NCBI GenBank assembly: GCA_002351795.1
Contig: DEHG01000107.1
Location: 17,420-25,047, forward strand
Source of the DNA: Ruminococcaceae bacterium UBA2806
GTDB lineage: Bacteria; Bacillota; Clostridia; Oscillospirales; Acutalibacteraceae
DNA length: 7,628 nt
Direction: 5' to 3'
The position numbers were made by a program, and so were the translations under genes. The notes below the pieces were generated by a model. That model did no database searches. It was not told the origin of the DNA and worked only from the letters and a program-made list of their open reading frames with translations. Numbering within the stretch: the stretch's first letter is position 1; every line of letters starts with the position of its first letter. Shown in pieces: positions 6,970-7,628 of the stretch.

Positions 6970-7628
6970 ATGTTCGGCTATCTGCGGCCATTCAAGGACG
7001 AACTTAAAATAAAGGATTATCAGGAATATAAAAGCGTTTACTGCGGACTTTGCCGTCATCTCAGCAGGGATTACGGGCTTTTCTCCAGCCTGACGCTGAG
7101 CTATGACTGTACAGTTTTAGCTATGCTGTATATGTCGGTAAACAATGAAAAGCACTGCTCGGAAAAGGGCAGATGTACTGTCAATCCCTTGAAAAAATGT
7201 ATGATCTGTGACAGTGAGGGAGAGGGTCTGCGTTTTGCCGGAGCCGTTTCCGTAATAATGAGCTACTATAAGCTTAAAGATACCATGCTTGACAGCGGTT
7301 TTTTCAAAAGAATAGCGGCGGGTATATTAAGACTGCTGCTTTACGGAAATTATAAAAGGGCTGCAAAAGCTTTCCCTGAAATAGATGTCCTGACTGATGA
7401 AATGATGACGGCTCAGGCAGAAGCAGAAAAAAACAATGCAGGCGTTGACAGATCCGCCGATGCAACTGCATCGCTTATAAAAAAGCTTTGCGGTATGTTT
7501 TCACCTGATGAGAAAAGCAGACGCAGTATGGAAGTATTCGGCTATTATGTCGGGCGCTGGATCTATCTCATTGATGCTGCCGATGATCTGCAAAAGGATA
7601 TAAAGCGTCATAATTTCAATCCCTTTTC
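6970..7628 (+). CDS. DUF5685-type protein of unknown function (3' partial)
   Basis: 219 codons are visible and the frame is open to the window edge. The opening MFGYLRPFKDELKIKDYQEY, then YCGLCR and a LTLSYD helix, match my memory of the uncharacterised DUF5685 family of clostridia; no function is established. Cysteines are clustered: C25/C28 in YCGLCR, then C63, C69, C77 and C80, enough for a metal site. The rest is predicted helical, with no signal peptide and no convincing membrane segment. Two helices carry spaced aspartates: YYKLKDTMLD (99-108; D104, D108) and YLIDAADDLQKD (199-210; D202, D205, D206, D210), the second followed by NFNPF. This pairing resembles by eye the two metal-diphosphate motifs of class I isoprenoid synthases, but the first lacks a full DDxxD. 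It follows uvrA by 12 bases and probably shares its transcript, which need not imply a role in repair. Family assignment is fairly likely; any activity is speculation. Confidence 0.7.
   Translation, partial: MFGYLRPFKDELKIKDYQEYKSVYCGLCRHLSRDYGLFSSLTLSYDCTVLAMLYMSVNNEKHCSEKGRCTVNPLKKCMICDSEGEGLRFAGAVSVIMSYYKLKDTMLDSGFFKRIAAGILRLLLYGNYKRAAKAFPEIDVLTDEMMTAQAEAEKNNAGVDRSADATASLIKKLCGMFSPDEKSRRSMEVFGYYVGRWIYLIDAADDLQKDIKRHNFNPF

Overview
The window looks like chromosomal DNA from a Gram-positive, clostridial-type bacterium, most like Ruminococcus and relatives (Oscillospiraceae). The grounds are the base composition (mid-40s % GC by eye), strong Shine-Dalgarno sites, GTG and TTG starts, the TilS-Hpt-FtsH order typical of Firmicutes, and protein sequences of clostridial character. 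The genus is inferred from the look of the proteins, not from a search. All genes are on the + strand and packed closely, with no gene-free stretch longer than 75 bases.

Layout: (1) bases 1-234, the last 77 codons of the replicative helicase gene dnaB; (2) 224-1615, tilS (tRNA-Ile lysidine synthetase), GTG start, overlapping dnaB by 11 bases; (3) 1599-2135, hpt (hypoxanthine phosphoribosyltransferase), overlapping tilS by 17 bases; (4) 2176-4053, ftsH (membrane AAA+ zinc protease), TTG start; (5) a 75-base gap with a perfect 13-bp inverted repeat; (6) 4129-6957, uvrA (excision-repair damage sensor); (7) 6970-7628 and beyond, the first 219 codons of a gene I recognise as a DUF5685-type protein of unknown function.

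The first four genes probably form one co-transcribed, translationally coupled unit: two coding overlaps, then a 40-base gap with a strong ribosome binding site. They cover chromosome replication, decoding of AUA codons, purine salvage and membrane protein quality control. The hairpin after ftsH is a reasonable boundary to a second unit, uvrA plus the DUF5685 gene, which are 12 bases apart. No promoter could be assigned with confidence.

I found no mobile element, CRISPR array, RNA gene or defence system. This is largely a conserved housekeeping region. The part least explained by known biology is the truncated last gene. It has a cysteine cluster and two aspartate-rich helices that resemble, by eye, the two metal-binding motifs of class I isoprenoid synthases. 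Smaller points are the hairpin without a U-tract, a CxxH zinc-site variant in UvrA, and a 17-base in-frame direct repeat inside tilS.
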